Below are positions 60,729 to 64,000 of a DNA stretch of 64,000 nucleotides, piece after piece. The stretch covers positions 2,108,001-2,172,000 of the forward strand of contig NZ_CP065534.1 in the NCBI RefSeq assembly GCF_015999465.1, written 5' to 3'. Each line of letters opens with the position of its first letter. The first letter of the stretch is position 1. The stretch comes from Lonsdalea populi (GTDB taxonomy: Bacteria > Pseudomonadota > Gammaproteobacteria > Enterobacterales > Enterobacteriaceae). The notes under the pieces were generated by a model that saw nothing but the letters and a program-made list of their open reading frames with translations, was not told the DNA's origin and did not search any database. The translations under genes and the position numbers were made by a program.

Positions 60729-60797
60729 CGCAGGCTGTACCGACCCCGGTTTGCGCCGAGCGTCTTGTTTTACTGATTTCTTCGGGAGACGCCTGTA

Positions 60798-61175
60798 TTA
60801 ACCCAAGTCAATGTGATTACCGGCTTCCTCGGCAGCGGCAAAACCACCACCCAGTTTCACCTGCCGTCTCAAAAACCGGCGGATGAAGTCTGGGCGGTGC
60901 TGGTCAACGAATACGGCGAAATAAATATCGATGGCGCGTTACGGGCCGACCGCGGAGCCGTGCAGAAAGAGATCCCCGGCGGGTGTTTGTGTTGCGTCAA
61001 CGGATTGCCGATGCAGGTCGGGCTGAATATGCTGCTCTAGCAGAAGAAACTGCTTCGTTTGCTGATCGAACCCACCGGACTCGGGCGCCCGGATAGCCGT
61101 ATTGATATAACCAACGAGACCGAAGCGGTGTGGAATTCGCTCCAGCGCAGCGCACATTGTTACAATCCCGTTTAA
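60798..61175 (+). pseudogene. yeiR: G3E-family GTPase YeiR, heavily truncated
   Basis: Zinc-binding GTPase (COG0523). The frame starts at TTA-ACC (60798), where E. coli has the ATG, and gives VITGFLGSGKTTTQFHLPSQ, the VLVNEYGEINIDGAL switch region and IPGGCLCCVNGLPMQVG. A TAG stop follows at 61038. Downstream, the same frame reads LLIEPTGLGRPDSRIDITNE and EAVWNSLQRSAH, in which the junction PTGLG-RPDSRI joins residues about 100 and about 300 of the E. coli protein. So the start codon is lost, about 200 codons are deleted in frame and one stop is gained. It still lies between yeiP and lpxT as in E. coli. Confidence 0.9.
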
Positions 61176-61224
61176 CCGCACTGCGGTAGTTTATTTTTAA
61201 TCTTTTAGTTAATGAGCAGTTCCT

Positions 61225-61941
61225 ATGTCCAAACGAAATATTCCTGTGATTCTTTTATTGAACGCGATTGGCATTGCGTTGTTTCTTTCCTGGTATTTAC
61301 CGGCCAATCACGGCTTCTGGTTTGCCATCGATGAATCTATTTTCTTTTATTTTAATCAGCCCCTGTCGACCCACCACGCATTCCTGATGCTGGTGGCGAT
61401 GACCAACAACCGCGCGTTTGACGGCTGTTCTTTGCTGGCAATGGGCGCGCTGTACCTGAGTTTTTACCTCAAAGCCACGCAGGTCGATCGCCGTCGACTG
61501 CTGATACTGGGGATCGTCATGCTGCTCACCGCCGTGGTGCTGAACCAGCTCGGCCATCTGCTGCCGGCGCAGCACGCCAGCCCTTCGCTGTTTTTCGAGC
61601 ACATTAACCGCGTCGGCGAACTCACCGGCATCCCGACCAAGGACGCCTCCCGCGACAGCTTCCCCGGCGACCACGGCATGATGCTGATGATTTTTGCCGC
61701 CTTTATGCTGCGCTATTTCGGTGTAAAAGCCTTTTCGATCGGCGTGCTGATTACCATTGTCTTTTCATTGCCGCGAGTGATGATTGGCGCGCACTGGTTC
61801 ACAGATATCGCCGTCGGCTCGCTGTCCGTCGCACTGGTGGGATTGAGCTGGTGGCTGCTGACGCCAGCCAGCGACGCTCTGCTCAATGCCCTGAACCGCC
61901 GACTCCCCGGTAAATACCGCCCGACCGACGCCTCGCATTGA
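61225..61941 (+). CDS. lpxT: Lipid A 1-diphosphate synthase LpxT
   Basis: Inner-membrane PAP2-family enzyme that transfers phosphate from undecaprenyl pyrophosphate to lipid A. 238 residues, close to E. coli (237). The PAP2 signature is KDASRDSFPGDHGMM followed by PRVMIGAHWFTDIAVG. About six helices. Its activity both recycles the lipid carrier and competes with PmrA-controlled lipid A modification in E. coli. Confidence 0.95.
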   Translation: MSKRNIPVILLLNAIGIALFLSWYLPANHGFWFAIDESIFFYFNQPLSTHHAFLMLVAMTNNRAFDGCSLLAMGALYLSFYLKATQVDRRRLLILGIVMLLTAVVLNQLGHLLPAQHASPSLFFEHINRVGELTGIPTKDASRDSFPGDHGMMLMIFAAFMLRYFGVKAFSIGVLITIVFSLPRVMIGAHWFTDIAVGSLSVALVGLSWWLLTPASDALLNALNRRLPGKYRPTDASH

Positions 61942-62350
61942 CGCTTCACCGCAGCCAGATATCCTGCCTTTTGGCTGCGGTTCTCTCTTCTTTACCCCGT
62001 TTTTTCGTCAATAAAACCGTGTTCTGCTACCATTAATCCATTCCGCAGTGATTCATATCCGCTTTTTGTAAAATTTCATCACGAGTTCATATAAATAAAA
62101 GGAGGAAAAGTACTCGCAAATTTTTTTTCATTCCGGTAGTCTCGACAAAATCTGTTGTTTATGAACGATTGTCCGCCACGCACGAAATGCGATAGACAGA
62201 ACATACCGCTATAGAAAAAGTGCTGCTCGGCACGGTTTGGCGATCCGGTTATTGTCCCTAAATAACGATTCCTGAGTCTTATTGGGTTTGGCATATACAG
62301 CATATAGCGATCATTTCGTTCGCTAAGGACACGAAGGGAATATAACAGCA
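61942..62350. other. Intergenic region lpxT-mepS
   Basis: 409 bp, AT-rich, containing the lpxT hairpin and the mepS promoter region. A short minus-strand frame at 62079-62351 shows no family features. In E. coli the mepS promoter lies at the same place. No sRNA recognised. Confidence 0.35.
61949..61980 (+). terminator. Hairpin after lpxT
   Basis: CCGCAGCCA (61949-61957) pairs with TGGCTGCGG (61972-61980), followed by TTCTCTCTTCTTT. Strong stem; the tail is only partly T-rich. Confidence 0.65.
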
Positions 62351-62929
62351 ATGGTCAAATCTCAACCGGTACTGAGATACATCTGGCGGGCCCTGCCTGC
62401 CGTCGCGGCAGCAATCGTTCTTACCGCCTGCAGCAGCAATAACAGTGATACGGTATTAAATTCTCAGATTGATAGGCGTGTGGTTAATGGTGATCCTTCA
62501 CTACAAGCCTCTCAGGCTGAATTCGAAGCGATGGTCCAGAACGTGGAAGTGAAAACCAAGTTGCTTGACCAGTACGCGAGTTGGAAAGGCGTTCGTTACC
62601 GCTTAGGCGGCCAAACCAAGAAAGGCATCGATTGCTCCGCCTTTGTTCAGCGCACCTTCCGTGAACAGTTCGGCATGGATCTTCCCCGCTCCAGCTATGA
62701 GCAACAGGAAGTTGGTCAGAAAATTCAACGCAATAAATTACGCCCTGGCGATCTGGTCCTGTTTCGCGCCGGTTCGACGGGACGCCACGTAGGCATTTAT
62801 CTCGGCGGCCAGCAGTTTGTCCATGCGTCAACCAGCAGCGGCGTCACCATCTCGAATCTGGACGAAACCTACTGGAAACACCGTTATCAGGAAGGGCGTC
62901 GGGTGCTCGCGCAGGCTCCGCACAGCTAA
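62351..62929 (+). CDS. mepS: Murein DD-endopeptidase MepS (Spr)
   Basis: Outer-membrane lipoprotein of the NlpC/P60 family that cleaves D-Ala-mDAP cross-links to allow murein growth. The signal peptide ends at lipobox LTAC (Cys27). Catalytic Cys95 lies in [12 protein letters not shown], His146 in [10 protein letters not shown] and His158 in FVHASTSSG. 192 residues, four more than E. coli Spr. Levels are set by NlpI-Prc proteolysis in E. coli. Order lpxT-mepS-yejA as in E. coli, apart from rtn, which is missing. Confidence 0.97.
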   Translation: MVKSQPVLRYIWRALPAVAAAIVLTACSSNNSDTVLNSQIDRRVVNGDPSLQASQAEFEAMVQNVEVKTKLLDQYASWKGVRYRLGGQTKKGIDCSAFVQRTFREQFGMDLPRSSYEQQEVGQKIQRNKLRPGDLVLFRAGSTGRHVGIYLGGQQFVHASTSSGVTISNLDETYWKHRYQEGRRVLAQAPHS

Positions 62930-62969
62930 TCCTTCTTTTCCCTGTTGATGCCGACCAAAAGAAATCCTA

Positions 62970-62997
62970 AACGCCGCATATTTATCGCGGCGTTTTT
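62970..62997 (+). terminator. Terminator after mepS
   Basis: AACGCCGC / GCGGCGTT stem with a 9-nt loop and TTTTT tail, 40 bp after the mepS stop. Confidence 0.85.
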
Positions 62998-63160
62998 CAT
63001 TGGCGCTCGCACGAGCTCCTGCTAACACAAAAGGAATACGTTAAAATGCCTTTTCGTGCCTGTGCCAGCACCATCGCTTTTTATACAACGATGCAACGCG
63101 CCACACCGACTCGTTGGCCAGCATTACTTGAACGACGTTATTCAGGAGTCAGCTGCCCCG

Positions 63161-64000
63161 ATGTTTAAATCCGTCGCTTTCACCTTACTGTTTATCGCGT
63201 TCCCGCTATCGGGGCTGGCTGAGACGCTGCAACAGCCTTTTGCTTTCACCATGTTGGACGCCCCGAAGTACAATAAAAGCTTCACCCACTTCGATTATGT
63301 CAACCCAGATGCCCCAAAAGGCGGGCGCATCACCCTCAGCGCGTTAGGTTCGTTCGATAATTTCAACCGCTATGCTTCACGGGGATTGTCCGCGGTCAGA
63401 ACCGAAGTCCTTTATGATTCACTGTACGTCAATTCCGATGATGAGTCCGGTAGCTATTACCCACTGATCGCCAGCGGCGCGCGCTACGACAGCGGCTATC
63501 GTTGGCTGGAGATCGACCTGAATCCCCGCGCCCGCTTTCACGATAACTCGCCGGTCACCGCCTCAGACGTCGCCTTCACCTTCAATACCTTTATGACGCA
63601 GGGTGTCCCGCAGTTCCGCGTATACTACAAAGGCACGACCGCCCGTGCGCTCAACCCGCTTACCGTGCGGTTCGACTTCGGCGCACCGGATAAAGACAAA
63701 ATGATCGGGCTACTGACGCTGCCCATTATCCCGGAAGCGTTCTGGCGACATCGCAAGTTCAACGAACCTCTGACCCAGCCTCCTCTGGCGGGTGGACCAT
63801 ACCGGATCTCCGACTATCATATCGGCCAATACGTTATTTATTCCCGCGTGAAGGACTATTGGGCGGCCGATCTGCCGGTCAACAAAGGGCTATATAATTT
63901 CGATGCTATTCGCTACGACTACTATCTGGATGAAAGCGTGGCGCTGGAGGCGTTTAAAGCCGGGGCTTTCGATATGCGCATCGAAACCTCCCCCAAACAC
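63161..64000 (+). CDS. yejA: Microcin C/peptide ABC transporter binding protein YejA (3' end outside window)
   Basis: Periplasmic SBP_bac_5-family receptor of the YejABEF peptide importer, which also takes up microcin C in E. coli. The first 280 codons are present and run to the window edge. The signal peptide MFKSVAFTLLFIAFPLSGLA is followed by FDYVNPDAPKGGRITLSALG and FDNFNRY, then SGSYYPLIASGARYDSGYRWLE, all conserved with E. coli YejA. The ATG at 63161 has AGGAG 13 nt upstream, a long spacing. Confidence 0.95.
   Translation, partial: MFKSVAFTLLFIAFPLSGLAETLQQPFAFTMLDAPKYNKSFTHFDYVNPDAPKGGRITLSALGSFDNFNRYASRGLSAVRTEVLYDSLYVNSDDESGSYYPLIASGARYDSGYRWLEIDLNPRARFHDNSPVTASDVAFTFNTFMTQGVPQFRVYYKGTTARALNPLTVRFDFGAPDKDKMIGLLTLPIIPEAFWRHRKFNEPLTQPPLAGGPYRISDYHIGQYVIYSRVKDYWAADLPVNKGLYNFDAIRYDYYLDESVALEAFKAGAFDMRIETSPKH

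Overview
The window reads as chromosome of a soft-rot/tree-associated enterobacterium. Nearly every protein is close to its Escherichia coli counterpart, but gene order and accessory content differ. I infer Enterobacterales, probably Pectobacteriaceae (Brenneria/Lonsdalea/Pectobacterium-like); the genus cannot be fixed from sequence alone. There are no rRNA or tRNA genes, CRISPR arrays, insertion sequences or prophage.

Two E. coli-like syntenic blocks are joined head to tail. Block 1 (about 1.5-31.7 kb) follows the E. coli 19-20 min order, running clpA, clpS, cspD, ybjD, lysO, amiD, ybjQ, artPIQM, artJ, rlmC, ybjO, potIHGF, ybjN, nfsA, grxA, ybjM, ybjL, deoR, dacC, gstB, rimO. Block 2 (about 31.9-64 kb) follows the 48 min order, running sanA, yeiB, folE, fghA, lysP, yeiE, yeiH, nfo, fruAKB, setB, yeiW, yeiP (efpL), yeiR, lpxT, mepS, yejA. 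A periplasmic-type trehalase (5' end outside the window) lies convergent to clpA.

Accessory insertions interrupt the blocks. A second MetNIQ-like ABC importer sits between dacC and gstB. Two tandem chemoreceptor genes, one decayed, follow folE. An aldehyde/electrophile cluster (ArsR regulator, OYE-type reductase, LysR regulator, frmA-fghA) is followed by a KTSC gene. An hcxA-like dehydrogenase is divergent from a sugar-type ABC ATPase and permease with no binding protein, followed by sotB.

Gene erosion is the main theme of Part 2. gstB and the OYE gene each carry one apparent frameshift. One chemoreceptor has several lesions. yeiR has lost its start codon and about 200 codons and has an internal stop. 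ybjD has an in-frame loss of roughly 310 codons. An AT-rich tract at about 4.9-5.7 kb looks like a heavily decayed membrane-protein gene.

Functionally the window covers arginine uptake (two binding proteins, with ArgR-type operators ahead of artJ), putrescine uptake, fructose PTS uptake with Cra-type operators, lysine import and export, proteolysis (ClpAPS), murein remodelling (AmiD, DacC, MepS), formaldehyde detoxification and translation-associated modification (RlmC, RimO, EfpL). I found no clearly new multi-gene system. The best candidates for a second look are the binding-protein-less ABC operon, the MetNIQ-like insertion and the shortened ybjD.
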